A program made the translations under genes and the position numbers. From Paenibacillus abyssi (lineage in GTDB: Bacteria; Bacillota; Bacilli; Paenibacillales; Paenibacillaceae), in contig NZ_BMGR01000015.1 in NCBI RefSeq assembly GCF_014640295.1, forward strand, positions 79,162-143,161: a stretch of 64,000 nucleotides of DNA. The letters run 5' to 3'. Numbering within the stretch: position 1 is the first letter of the stretch; each line of letters begins with the position of its first letter. Below are positions 16,219 to 24,607 of the stretch, one piece after another. The notes under the pieces are model-generated. The model saw nothing but the letters and a program-made list of their open reading frames with translations, was not told the origin of the DNA and ran no database searches.

Positions 16219-17082
16219 TTATACTTCGTTCCAAAGCTTCCGTACTTGGTTCAGTCCGATTCTGGAGCCTGTCAGGCAATCCTCCATGCCTTCAAATTCG
16301 ATCGAGATATAACCATCATAACCGGATTGTTTAATCACGCGCAAAACTTCGCGCATGTTGATGTCGCCCTGTCCGGTAATTGCGCCTCGCAGGTAGTTGC
16401 CGCCGGCGGTTCTAAACCAGCCTTCCCCGGGATTCTGGCCCTCAGGCCGCAAATAGAAATCCTTCAAATGAATGATGGAGGCAAGCGGAAGATTCTTTTT
16501 CACGGATACAACCGGATTCTCGTCCACACACATAAAATTCCCGATATCCAAGGTCGTTTTAAAATTATCGCGGTCCACTTCGTTAACAAGGCGCTGCACC
16601 CGGTCAGCAGCCTGAATGTAATAGCCGTGATTTTCCACGCTTGTTGTAATGCCGTACTGCGATGCATAATCGGCAACATGCCGGCAGGCCTCCACCAAGC
16701 GAGGCAGATCAAGCTCGAACTGCCGAATTGTCGCTATTTCTATAGGTCTTGATGCCACATCGTGGCGCATGAGCTTTACACCCAGACGATTAGCGATATC
16801 AACTTGAGCCTTCACTTCCGCAATCTTGGCTGCAAATTCTTCATCACTGTCCGTTACAAAATTAGCGCCTATCGCATAATTCGAGATATCAATGCCCGCT
16901 TTCTGAGCCGCTTGCGTGATCTCATCGATTAATTCCGGATTCTCTTGCAAATTAAAGCCCATCGGTACGATCTCAATATGCTCTCCTCCATGCTCCGCAA
17001 TCCAATTAATCGCATCAGTAACAGTTAACTGGCCATCGCGAATCGCGCGGAACAAGCTATAGCTGCTTAACCCTAATTTCAA
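16219..17082 (-). CDS. Sugar phosphate isomerase/epimerase family TIM-barrel protein
   Basis: 287 residues of the xylose isomerase-like / AP endonuclease 2 fold. The TTG start follows AAGGAGAGATCAGC. Metal-ligand segments are visible: SVENHGYY (Glu), TLDIGNFMC (Asp), IIHLKDFYL (His/Asp), GQGDINMREV and ISIEFEGMED (Glu). Members isomerise or epimerise ketoses, inosose or sugar acids, or act as dehydratases. It is the last gene of the probable catabolic unit that starts near 24055, and directly follows two Gfo/Idh oxidoreductases, a very common trio in sugar and inositol breakdown. The substrate is unknown. Confidence 0.85.
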   Translation of the reverse strand: MKLGLSSYSLFRAIRDGQLTVTDAINWIAEHGGEHIEIVPMGFNLQENPELIDEITQAAQKAGIDISNYAIGANFVTDSDEEFAAKIAEVKAQVDIANRLGVKLMRHDVASRPIEIATIRQFELDLPRLVEACRHVADYASQYGITTSVENHGYYIQAADRVQRLVNEVDRDNFKTTLDIGNFMCVDENPVVSVKKNLPLASIIHLKDFYLRPEGQNPGEGWFRTAGGNYLRGAITGQGDINMREVLRVIKQSGYDGYISIEFEGMEDCLTGSRIGLNQVRKLWNEV

Positions 17083-17141
17083 GCTGATCTCTCCTTTCTA
17101 TGCTGAAACAAGCTTCTAACTCCATCGACTCTTTCCCTCCC

Positions 17142-18203
17142 CTAAGAGAATTCGATTTCACGGCCTGTACTCGCCGATTCATAGATGGCACATAAAATTT
17201 TCATCATTTCCACGCCGTCCTCCACCGGACTTAAGGTTAGTTTGCGGCCAAGCACAGCTTCGACAAAATGATTGATTTCATTTTGAAAAGCCTCCTGAAA
17301 CACAAATGAACTGTGATCCACCTGAGGCGTCACATTTAATATCGTATCGTATTTTTCAGACACAAGCGTGAATTCCGGCTCAAGCTCAGCCCCGCCGCGC
17401 TCTCCGTAAATTTTCACCGACAGCTCATCCTTTTTGGCATGCAGCGTAAAGCTGACGTCAACCATGAGGGAAGCGCCGTTCTCAAACCGGATCAAAGCAT
17501 TGGCCAAATCTTCAACGGAGTTCAGCGAAGCATCGTAATCGGCCGCTCGATAAAACTTCAGATTTTTAACATTTGCACGGTTACCGAGCCGGTTGTAGGT
17601 GTTACCGCTGACAGATTTCACTTTTGGTTTGCCCATCAAGTACCAGCAAATGTCGATCATATGTACACCCAAATCAATTAGTGGGCCGCCGCCCGAGCGC
17701 TCCTGATCCGAAAACCAGCCCCCGGGGTTGCCTAATCTCCGCAGACAGGAGGCTTTGGCATAATAAATCTCACCCAATTCGGAATCATCGATGTATTGCT
17801 TCAAAATCTGCGTGTTGCCGGCATAACGTCTGACAAAGCCAACCTGGAGCAGTTTGCCGCTCTTTTTCACGGCCTCTTCTACGCGAAGGGCTTCCTCAAC
17901 CGTTTTGCAAAGCGGCTTCTCCACCAAAACATGCTTACCGGCCTCTAATGCGGCGATTGCGATCTCCGCATGCGAATTATTCCAGGTACAGATGCTGACC
18001 GCATGAATTTCAGGCAGCGCAAGCAGCTCGTTATAATCCGTAAATACTTTGGATGCGTCATATGAAAACGCTTTCTCACGGGCCCGCGCTTCATTCAAAT
18101 CGCAAATCGCGTAAATCTCAGCCTCAGGGTTATTTTTATAAGACTGCAAGTGGACCTCCGAAATGGATCCTGCACCGATAACACCAACTTTAATTGTAGA
18201 CAT
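17142..18203 (-). CDS. Gfo/Idh/MocA-family oxidoreductase
   Basis: 353 residues from the ATG that follows GAGGAGAATTTGAAC; a TTG two codons upstream is too close to the ribosome site. The N-terminal Rossmann fold has VGVIGAGSISEVHLQSY for NAD(P) binding, the EKPLCKT motif carries the catalytic Lys (HVLVEKPL), and the C-terminal alpha/beta domain includes GGGPLIDLGVHMIDICWYLMG with the conserved Asp/His. Such enzymes oxidise or reduce hydroxyl groups of sugars, inositols or sugar acids in the cytoplasm. It sits 18 bases after another Gfo/Idh gene and before the isomerase, so the two dehydrogenases may act on consecutive steps. Confidence 0.88.
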   Translation of the reverse strand: MSTIKVGVIGAGSISEVHLQSYKNNPEAEIYAICDLNEARAREKAFSYDASKVFTDYNELLALPEIHAVSICTWNNSHAEIAIAALEAGKHVLVEKPLCKTVEEALRVEEAVKKSGKLLQVGFVRRYAGNTQILKQYIDDSELGEIYYAKASCLRRLGNPGGWFSDQERSGGGPLIDLGVHMIDICWYLMGKPKVKSVSGNTYNRLGNRANVKNLKFYRAADYDASLNSVEDLANALIRFENGASLMVDVSFTLHAKKDELSVKIYGERGGAELEPEFTLVSEKYDTILNVTPQVDHSSFVFQEAFQNEINHFVEAVLGRKLTLSPVEDGVEMMKILCAIYESASTGREIEFS

Positions 18204-18221
18204 GTTCAAATTCTCCTCTCG

Positions 18222-19139
18222 TTATCCCCTTTTTTTGGTAAGCCGGACTGTCGTTTTGCTTATTCTGCTTTTTTCTGCAGCCTGCAAGAAGCTTATAATT
18301 TCAAGGGTTTCAGACCAATCCAGCGGCGGCTGGCACTTCCGAAAAAAACTCATGACCTGCTGCAGCAAGCTGGCGTAGAAAGGCGTCGTCCCGGCCCCAA
18401 TGTCCACTACAGCCGTTTCATGCTCCCGGTGAATAAAAGCTCCAAACCGGGGATTCCCGGCCCGGCTGCCTCTGACCGTTGCAATCCGTCCATCCTCCCA
18501 CACTGCGGTGATCAGATCGTGATTGTCATTGGAAACAGCCGTCAGTTCCACACATCCCGGACCCATAACCGCATACAACATTTCAACCGAATGAATCCCG
18601 TACCAGAAATAGTGGCCCTGCGTCGGCTCCACACTCATCGGTCCGTACACATCAGTGCCTAAAATTCCGGTACGCCCGTTTTGTTCCAGCACTGCAGTGA
18701 GCTGTTCGGCATAACGCAATGCCGAACAGCTCATGACCGGGATGCCCTGTTCCGCTGCAATTGTTAACATCTCACCCGCATCCCGGGTTGTCAAAGCCAA
18801 GGGCTTATCGATAAAGACAGGCTTACCGTAAGAGGCAATACGCTTAAACAGCTCGAGATGGACACGGCCGTCCGCCGCTTCCAATAAGATCGCGTCACAC
18901 TGGGCCGCAACATCCTCGGGAGATTCCGTTGCTTGAACCCCATATTCGGAACGGAGTTTTTCCATATACGCTTCCACACGGTTAATGCTGAGCGGGAAAT
19001 CCGGTGACCCGCCGGGAAACGCGGCAATCACCTTCCCACCCGGGACATGATGCGGATCCGACGGATCGTTCAACAGCCGCGTAAATGCGGCGGCATGGGA
19101 AGTATCCGTTCCAATAATTCCAATTCGCAAATCACCCAT
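18222..19139 (-). CDS. Gfo/Idh/MocA-family oxidoreductase (second copy)
   Basis: 305 residues from the second of two adjacent ATGs; AAGGAGG lies six bases before it. The Rossmann motif is IGIIGTDTSHAAAFTRLL, a variant in which the usual third glycine region reads TDTSH. This subgroup is often found with amidohydrolases and is less well characterised. FIDKPLALT provides the catalytic Lys, and HYFWYGIHSVEMLYAVMG the active-site His. It is only distantly similar to the neighbouring Gfo/Idh protein at 17142-18203, so this is not a recent duplication. It lies 14 bases after the M20 amidohydrolase gene. Confidence 0.82.
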   Translation of the reverse strand: MGDLRIGIIGTDTSHAAAFTRLLNDPSDPHHVPGGKVIAAFPGGSPDFPLSINRVEAYMEKLRSEYGVQATESPEDVAAQCDAILLEAADGRVHLELFKRIASYGKPVFIDKPLALTTRDAGEMLTIAAEQGIPVMSCSALRYAEQLTAVLEQNGRTGILGTDVYGPMSVEPTQGHYFWYGIHSVEMLYAVMGPGCVELTAVSNDNHDLITAVWEDGRIATVRGSRAGNPRFGAFIHREHETAVVDIGAGTTPFYASLLQQVMSFFRKCQPPLDWSETLEIISFLQAAEKSRISKTTVRLTKKRG

Positions 19140-19153
19140 CATTTTCCTCCTTT

Positions 19154-20338
19154 TTATCCGGCCCCGTCTGCAGGAGCTGCAGATAACCGCGCTAACGCAA
19201 TCCCCGCTAACAATGAAGCCCCTAAAGGAATACAATCCTCATTCAACGAATATTTCGGGTGGTGGAGCCCATACGCCTCGCCTGCACCCTCAGCCGGTCC
19301 GGAGCCAAGCCAAAAAAAGCAGCCGGGCACCTGCTGCAAATAAACGGAGAAATCTTCACCGGCCATTGTCGGAGCCGCTGTAATTCTGCGCTCCGCGCCA
19401 AGTATATCATCGATAACCTGATCGACATGCCGCATATTTTCATCATGATTGACCAGCACCGGGGTCTGTCTGATGTAGTGCAGCTCTGCTTCACAGCGGT
19501 AACCTGCGGCTATATGTTTAATGATCCTCTCCAGCCTGCCGGCCATCTGCTCCTGCACCCGCGGCTCGAAGGTACGGACTGTACCGGTCATTACCGCAGT
19601 ATGCGGGATCACGTTGTTCGCTTCGCCCGCCCGAATGCTGCCGATCGTCACCACCGCAGGGTCGAAGGGAGAAAGCTCCCGGCTGACGATGATCTGCAGC
19701 CCCATAACGATTGCCGATGCACAGACAACCGGATCGAAGCATTGATCGGGAATCGCACCGTGCCCGCCTTTACCCGTGATCGTCAATTCGATTCTGTCAA
19801 CCGAGCCCATCAACGCTCCGTAACGCGTGGCAGCCATGCCTGCCGGCAAAGTCGGCAGATTATGCAGTCCGTAAATTTCATCCACTCCGTTCAAAGCGCC
19901 TTGTTCGATCATCGCCTTCGCCCCGGCATTGATCTCTTCTGCAGATTGAAATAGAAAACGAACGGTACCGTTAAACGTCTCTTGCGTTAACAGCTTTACT
20001 GCCCCAAGCAGTATAGCCGTATGGGCATCATGTCCACAGGCATGCATAATGCCCGGATAGGCTGAAGCAAATTCCAAACCGGTTTCCTCTTGAATCGGAA
20101 GGGCATCCATATCGGCGCGCAGCGCGATAACAGGGCCAGCGCCTGCACCCTTCAGCTCCGCAACGATGCCATGGCCGCCTACCTCCCTCTTGTAAGGCAC
20201 GCCCAGCTGCTGCAGCTGGCCGGCTACCTTTGCTGCCGTCCGAGATTCTTGAAAGCTTAATTCCGGATAACGATGCAGCTCTCTGCGAAAAGCAATCCAT
20301 TGCGAAGCATATGATTTTCCTTGCTCTAACAAGCTCAC
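19154..20338 (-). CDS. M20-family amidohydrolase (N-acyl-amino acid hydrolase type)
   Basis: 394 residues with the M20D architecture: LRADMDALPIQEETG, the metal site MHACGHDAHTAILLGAV, SAEEINAGAKAMIEQGAL and the distal ligand TMAGEDFSVYLQQVPG, with a lid domain in the middle. The GTG start overlaps the serine dehydratase stop as GTGA, showing translational coupling. The family removes acyl, aryl or sugar-like groups from amino acids (hippurate, N-acetyl-amino acids, indole-acetyl amino acids). Its position next to serine dehydratase suggests release of serine, or an amino acid converted to it, from an N-acylated or conjugated substrate. That link is inference. Confidence 0.85.
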   Translation of the reverse strand: MSLLEQGKSYASQWIAFRRELHRYPELSFQESRTAAKVAGQLQQLGVPYKREVGGHGIVAELKGAGAGPVIALRADMDALPIQEETGLEFASAYPGIMHACGHDAHTAILLGAVKLLTQETFNGTVRFLFQSAEEINAGAKAMIEQGALNGVDEIYGLHNLPTLPAGMAATRYGALMGSVDRIELTITGKGGHGAIPDQCFDPVVCASAIVMGLQIIVSRELSPFDPAVVTIGSIRAGEANNVIPHTAVMTGTVRTFEPRVQEQMAGRLERIIKHIAAGYRCEAELHYIRQTPVLVNHDENMRHVDQVIDDILGAERRITAAPTMAGEDFSVYLQQVPGCFFWLGSGPAEGAGEAYGLHHPKYSLNEDCIPLGASLLAGIALARLSAAPADGAG

Positions 20339-21246
20339 TTGCCATTCCCCCTGTTCCTGGCGGGCTGATCCTTGTTGCCATACAGCTCCTTCATAATTTT
20401 CCGGCCTGTAGGCGTCTGCGCTAAGCCGCCTTTTGCAGTTTCCCTGTGCTTCTCCGGCATCGCCGTGCCGACGTCCAGCATTACATGAATGACCTCGTCC
20501 GAGGGAATAACGCTTCGAACGCCGGCCAGTGCCATATCCGAGACTGCCTGAGCCGTGACCGCGCCAAAGCCGTTGCGCACGATGCAGGGAATTTCAACCA
20601 GGCCGCCAACCGGATCGCAGATGAGCCCCAATGAATTTTTCAAAGCAAGGCCTACCGCGTGCACGGTTTGCTCCGGGGTGCCGCCGCGCAGCTCGGTGAG
20701 CGCACCCGCCGCCATGCCGATGGCAGAGCCTACCTCAGCCTGGCAGCCTCCTTCAGCGCCGGATATAAATGAATTATTAGCAATGACATAACCGATGGCG
20801 CCGGCAGTGAACAGCCCGTAAACCAGCTGCTCATCCTCCCACCCGAAGGTTTCCTGCGCGCTTACGAACACACCGGGTATGATCCCGCACGATCCGGCCG
20901 TTGGCGTTGCAATAATGCGCCCCATCGAAGCGTTCACTTCAGAGACCGCTAATGCATAAGCCAGCGCCTTGGACGCTTTGTCGCCAAGTGATGGTACATG
21001 ATTCATTCTGAAGCTTTGCACGCGCTGGGCGTCACCGCCGGTTAGCCCGCTCCGGGATTTTGTATTTTCGGAGAGCCCTTTGCTTACAGCCTCTTTCATG
21101 ACTTGGTAGTAAGATGCCATTTGCTCTACTATTTCCTGCTCTGTTTTTCCGGTCTCCTGTGCCTGCTCCTGCACCATCAGCTTTCCGATTGTTACCGATT
21201 CTTGAGTACACAGTGCTACCAGTTCATTCAAGCTCGAGAATCTCAT
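20335..21246 (-). CDS. sdaAA: L-serine dehydratase, iron-sulfur type, alpha subunit
   Basis: 303 residues. The Cys residues for the 4Fe-4S cluster are visible in TAGSCGIIPGV, GLICDPVGGLVEIPC, and GAEGGCQAEVGSAIGMAAGAL is conserved. With the beta subunit it converts L-serine to pyruvate and ammonia. It overlaps the beta subunit gene as ATGA and the M20 gene as GTGA, so all three are coupled. The presence of a degradative serine dehydratase inside a sugar/amidohydrolase operon, rather than alone, is unusual and suggests serine is a product of the pathway. Confidence 0.93.
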   Translation of the reverse strand: MRFSSLNELVALCTQESVTIGKLMVQEQAQETGKTEQEIVEQMASYYQVMKEAVSKGLSENTKSRSGLTGGDAQRVQSFRMNHVPSLGDKASKALAYALAVSEVNASMGRIIATPTAGSCGIIPGVFVSAQETFGWEDEQLVYGLFTAGAIGYVIANNSFISGAEGGCQAEVGSAIGMAAGALTELRGGTPEQTVHAVGLALKNSLGLICDPVGGLVEIPCIVRNGFGAVTAQAVSDMALAGVRSVIPSDEVIHVMLDVGTAMPEKHRETAKGGLAQTPTGRKIMKELYGNKDQPARNRGNGK

Positions 21247-21926
21247 GGCATCCCTTCTTTGCTTGTAAGATCAATCAGACATACACGCTGAATATCCGGT
21301 ATTTGCTCCATTCGACAGATCAGCGCTGAAGTTATGGCTTCATCGCTCTCAATCACGGTGAGCACATCGCCTTTCCGCGATTTGCGGTCGACCTCCATGT
21401 AACCGATATTAGCCCCCGCCTGCTTCACAATATCTGTGATATCAGCGATGAGTCCCGGGCGGTCCTTGTGAAAAATGAGCAATGTGGGATAACCCGCTGT
21501 AAATTTAATATCAAAATGATTGACGCTTACAATCTCGATATTTCCGCCGCCGATCGAACAGCCGGTGACGCTCTCTTCCCGCTCCCCATTCCTCACCATA
21601 ATCTTTACGGTGTTCGGGTGGGCAACCGGCAGGCTCGAAGTGTGAAACTTCACCTTTAATCCGGCTTCCTCTGCCAGGACAGCGGCGTCTTTGATTCTCA
21701 TATCATCCGTATCGTAATCCAGCAATCCGGCTGTGATCGCCAGATCCGTTCCATGTCCCTGATAGGTTGCAGCGAACGATCCATAGATCACAATATCGGC
21801 TTGCTCCGGCAGGCAGCCCAGAATACGCCGGGCAGTCCGTCCCAGCCGGACAGCGCCGGCCGTGTGAGAGCTGGAAGGTCCGATCATGCTGGGACCGATA
21901 ATGGAGAATACATCCTTAAACCGCAT
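21243..21926 (-). CDS. sdaAB: L-serine dehydratase, iron-sulfur type, beta subunit
   Basis: 227 residues from the ATG after GCGAGGAATCTAAC; a longer frame from 21959 adds an unlikely leader. The N-terminus MRFKDVFSIIGPSMIGPSSSHTAGAVRLG is the family signature (SSSHTAG contacts substrate). The C-terminal about 80 residues form an ACT domain (LIFHKDRPGLIADITDIVKQAGANIGYMEV), usually the site of serine binding and allosteric control. It is the partner of the subunit encoded at 20335-21246 in the two-subunit Bacillus-type enzyme. Confidence 0.93.
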   Translation of the reverse strand: MRFKDVFSIIGPSMIGPSSSHTAGAVRLGRTARRILGCLPEQADIVIYGSFAATYQGHGTDLAITAGLLDYDTDDMRIKDAAVLAEEAGLKVKFHTSSLPVAHPNTVKIMVRNGEREESVTGCSIGGGNIEIVSVNHFDIKFTAGYPTLLIFHKDRPGLIADITDIVKQAGANIGYMEVDRKSRKGDVLTVIESDEAITSALICRMEQIPDIQRVCLIDLTSKEGMP

Positions 21927-21965
21927 GTTAGATTCCTCGCTTCCTGCCGGATGCCGCATTGCCTG

Positions 21966-23039
21966 TTATGCTTGCTCCAGCCACTCATGAAGATGCGCAG
22001 CCACGAATTCATCATCGTTCAGATGCGGATACTCCCGATATACCCGGTCGATTTCCTCCGACTGCCCCGGTGATAAGGTCTCCTGCGGATTCAAGCACCA
22101 AGTTCCTTTCAGCAATCCTTGTCTGCGCAGCACCTCGTGGATGCCGGGTATACATCCTTCGAAATGATGTGCCGGATCAAAAAATGCAGCATTCGAATCC
22201 GTCACTTGAATATTCCGTGTCAGCCACTCTGCCGAAAGTTCTCCTTTATCCCGGATCGCCTTGATTTCCTCCAGCAGCTCTACCGCTTTTTGGGTCCATA
22301 CCGCCCAGTGGCCAAGCAGTCCGCCGACTACCTTTTTCTCCACCACGGCTCCGTCCACTTCAAACCGGTACGTGGTGAGAAGATCATTGATAATGTTATC
22401 GTCATTGCCCGTATAAAGGGCAATCTCGTTCTTGCGGCTGGAGCTGCATACCGCACGGGCCACGTCGATGGTCTGATAGCGATTGAACGGCGCCATTTTT
22501 ATCGCAACGACATTCGGGATTTCTGCAAATTTCCGCCAAAACTCATAGCTGAATATCCGTCCGCCTACCGAAGGCTGCAGATAAAAACCGATCACCGGGA
22601 TCAGCTCTGCGATGCGCTCCGTGCGCTGCAAAATATCTTCTTCGCTCCAGCCGGTCAGCCCGCCCATACTCAGCAATCCGGCATCATAACCCAAACGCAG
22701 AGCGATTTGCGTTTCATGAACCGCCTGCTCCGTCGGACCGCAGATACCGGCAACCTTGATAAACGGCCGCTGCAGATTGGCTTTTTCAATCTCTTCCGCC
22801 GCCATTCGCAGGACCGGCTCATATAAGTTAAACTCCTTGTCGCGGATTTCGAATTGCGTGGAGTGAACGCCTACTGCTATTCCGCCAGCGCCGGAAGCCA
22901 TGTAATAACGCGTCAATGCCCGCTGGTGCTTTTCATCCAGCTTACGCTGTTCATCCAATGCAAGCGGGTGCGCCGGTATAACGAGCCCTTCATGAAGCGC
23001 TTCAGTTAACTCAGCAGCTAACGTCTTTCCAGTTCTCAT
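21966..23039 (-). CDS. Dihydrodipicolinate synthase (DapA)-family lyase
   Basis: 357 residues from the ATG that overlaps the previous stop as TAATG, with GGAAGGGGAAG before it. It has the DapA/NAL TIM barrel: GAGGIAVGVHSTQF, the Tyr segment IGFYLQPSVGG, and the Schiff-base Lys in VVAIKMAPFNRY. It is about 60 residues longer than DapA, with a C-terminal extension (PAHHFEGCIPGIHEVLRRQGLL). It is therefore not the lysine-pathway enzyme but one of the catabolic members that cleave or dehydrate keto-deoxy sugar acids or similar compounds. Coupling to the epimerase gene supports a shared pathway. Confidence 0.8.
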   Translation of the reverse strand: MRTGKTLAAELTEALHEGLVIPAHPLALDEQRKLDEKHQRALTRYYMASGAGGIAVGVHSTQFEIRDKEFNLYEPVLRMAAEEIEKANLQRPFIKVAGICGPTEQAVHETQIALRLGYDAGLLSMGGLTGWSEEDILQRTERIAELIPVIGFYLQPSVGGRIFSYEFWRKFAEIPNVVAIKMAPFNRYQTIDVARAVCSSSRKNEIALYTGNDDNIINDLLTTYRFEVDGAVVEKKVVGGLLGHWAVWTQKAVELLEEIKAIRDKGELSAEWLTRNIQVTDSNAAFFDPAHHFEGCIPGIHEVLRRQGLLKGTWCLNPQETLSPGQSEEIDRVYREYPHLNDDEFVAAHLHEWLEQA

Positions 23040-24055
23040 TAAAACTTCCCCTTCCTTTCTTGAAAGTGTGTCGGCTTGTTCCAGGTCGCTCCGCCCAGCT
23101 GCACCCACTCCGCCATCCAATCGATCATTTGCAGCAGCGGTACGCTTGGATAACCAAACATCTGGTGTGACTTGGATGCGTTATTTAATAACGCCGTTTC
23201 GGATTCAGTGCCTTCGATGATCGCATTCTTGCCTAAGCGGGCTGCAAACTCGGCGGCCGCCCAGCGAATAGACATCGTCTCCGGTCCGGTAATATTGACA
23301 ATATTAGGCGGATTCGAACAGGACGTTAGGCAGCGCAAGGCCATCGCATTCGCATCCCCTTGCCAGATGACATTGGCATGGCCCATCGCCACATTAACCG
23401 GACGGCCTTCATTGACCGCCTTGGCGATTTCCAGAAGCACGCCATAACGCATATCAATCGCATAGTTTAAGCGGTAGAAAACCATCGGCGTTCCATTTTT
23501 ATGTGAATGGTATTCAAAGATACGCTCACGTCCGAGACAGGATTGGGCATACTCTCCGATCGGTTCCGGTGCCATATCTTCCGCTGCTCCCCCGCCCCCA
23601 ACCGGCATAAAGGGATATACGTTGCCTGATGAAAAAACAACGATGCGCGAATCTTTATATTTCTCAGCTACTCGGCCGGGAAGATAAGCATTCATCGCCC
23701 AAGTGAAATATTCCTTGCCCGTCGTACCGAATTTATTGCCTGCCATATAAATCACATTTTGCGCGTCAGGAAGCTGTTTTAGCTCCTCATCGTTGAGCAA
23801 GTCGCAGGAGACCGTTTCTACGCCTGCCTCCTCCAGCTCCCGCCGGGCCTCCTCGTTTGAGAAGCGGGACACACCGATGACACGCTTGGAAAGCCCACCC
23901 TTGCGGATTGCATTCATCGCCAACCTTGCGAGGCTCGGCCCCATCTTTCCTCCAACGCCAAGCAGGATAATATCCCCCTCCACAGATGCCAGATCCTGAA
24001 CTAATGCATCCGATGGCTCCGCTAATATTGCTTCCAATTCAGCCACTGTTCTCAT
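23039..24055 (-). CDS. NAD-dependent epimerase/dehydratase (extended SDR)
   Basis: 338 residues from the ATG after GGAGAGGGGAATATGGC. The Rossmann motif is LLGVGGKMGPSLA (GxxGxxG), and the central segment SSGNVYPFMPVGGGG followed by YAQSCLGRERIFEY supplies the Ser-Tyr-x3-Lys-like site, although the Lys position reads Arg (Y-x3-G-R), which is atypical. It is the first gene of the probable eight-gene catabolic unit, downstream of a GGDEF-like regulator. It likely acts on a sugar or sugar-acid with NAD(P). Confidence 0.75.
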   Translation of the reverse strand: MRTVAELEAILAEPSDALVQDLASVEGDIILLGVGGKMGPSLARLAMNAIRKGGLSKRVIGVSRFSNEEARRELEEAGVETVSCDLLNDEELKQLPDAQNVIYMAGNKFGTTGKEYFTWAMNAYLPGRVAEKYKDSRIVVFSSGNVYPFMPVGGGGAAEDMAPEPIGEYAQSCLGRERIFEYHSHKNGTPMVFYRLNYAIDMRYGVLLEIAKAVNEGRPVNVAMGHANVIWQGDANAMALRCLTSCSNPPNIVNITGPETMSIRWAAAEFAARLGKNAIIEGTESETALLNNASKSHQMFGYPSVPLLQMIDWMAEWVQLGGATWNKPTHFQERKGKF

Positions 24056-24279
24056 GCCATATTCCCCTCTCCAAATCGTTATGCTTCTATGATACCGATT
24101 CAAACTATATAAAGACAAATCTTTTAATTGTCTCTAAATGAAGATGGGGACGGATTTTTTAGGCTGTCCGGAAACCCAATTGATGAGAATTAGAACTTTC
24201 GCAGATCGGTTTGGACGCGCTGGTGCGGAAAAAGCATGCGTGATGTTTGTATAAATCTATGGTGAAAAAAGTGGAATTG

Positions 24280-24607
24280 AATCGCTATATGCAGAATGCT
24301 CCATTTGAGGACTATAGTGAGGAATGCTAACGGGAAATTCTCCCGTAAATCTAATTACCTTCGTACAAATTTACCCGCCAAACTGGAATTTCTCCTGCTA
24401 ATTCGGCGCTCAAGCGACATGATCAGCTCAACTGATAAAATTAGCATGAGGATTTCCAGCTTTCCTTCTTCCGGAAGCCTTGAAGGATGAATTAGCGGGA
24501 GGTTTTCCAGGATAGCTTGCTTCAGCGGATCAAGAACCGGCGCAGATCGTTCCGGTCGAAAGGGCCATCCCTCTGCCCATTCAATGACTTTTGGATCGCC
24601 CCCTCCT
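24280..24607. repeat. Non-coding inverted-repeat element between catabolic unit and its regulator
   Basis: The gap 24056-24607 has no convincing gene. It contains a 17-base palindrome (ACGGGA, five bases, TCCCGT, 24330-24346) and a pair of 22-base inverted arms at 24383-24404 and 24489-24510 that match at 18 of 22 positions and share the GAATTAGC(G/A)GGAG core. I recognise this AACTGGAA...CTCC(C/T)GCTAATT style of sequence as repetitive in Paenibacillaceae intergenic regions. An 87-codon frame across it (24355-24618) has no family look and is treated as chance. Confidence 0.5.
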
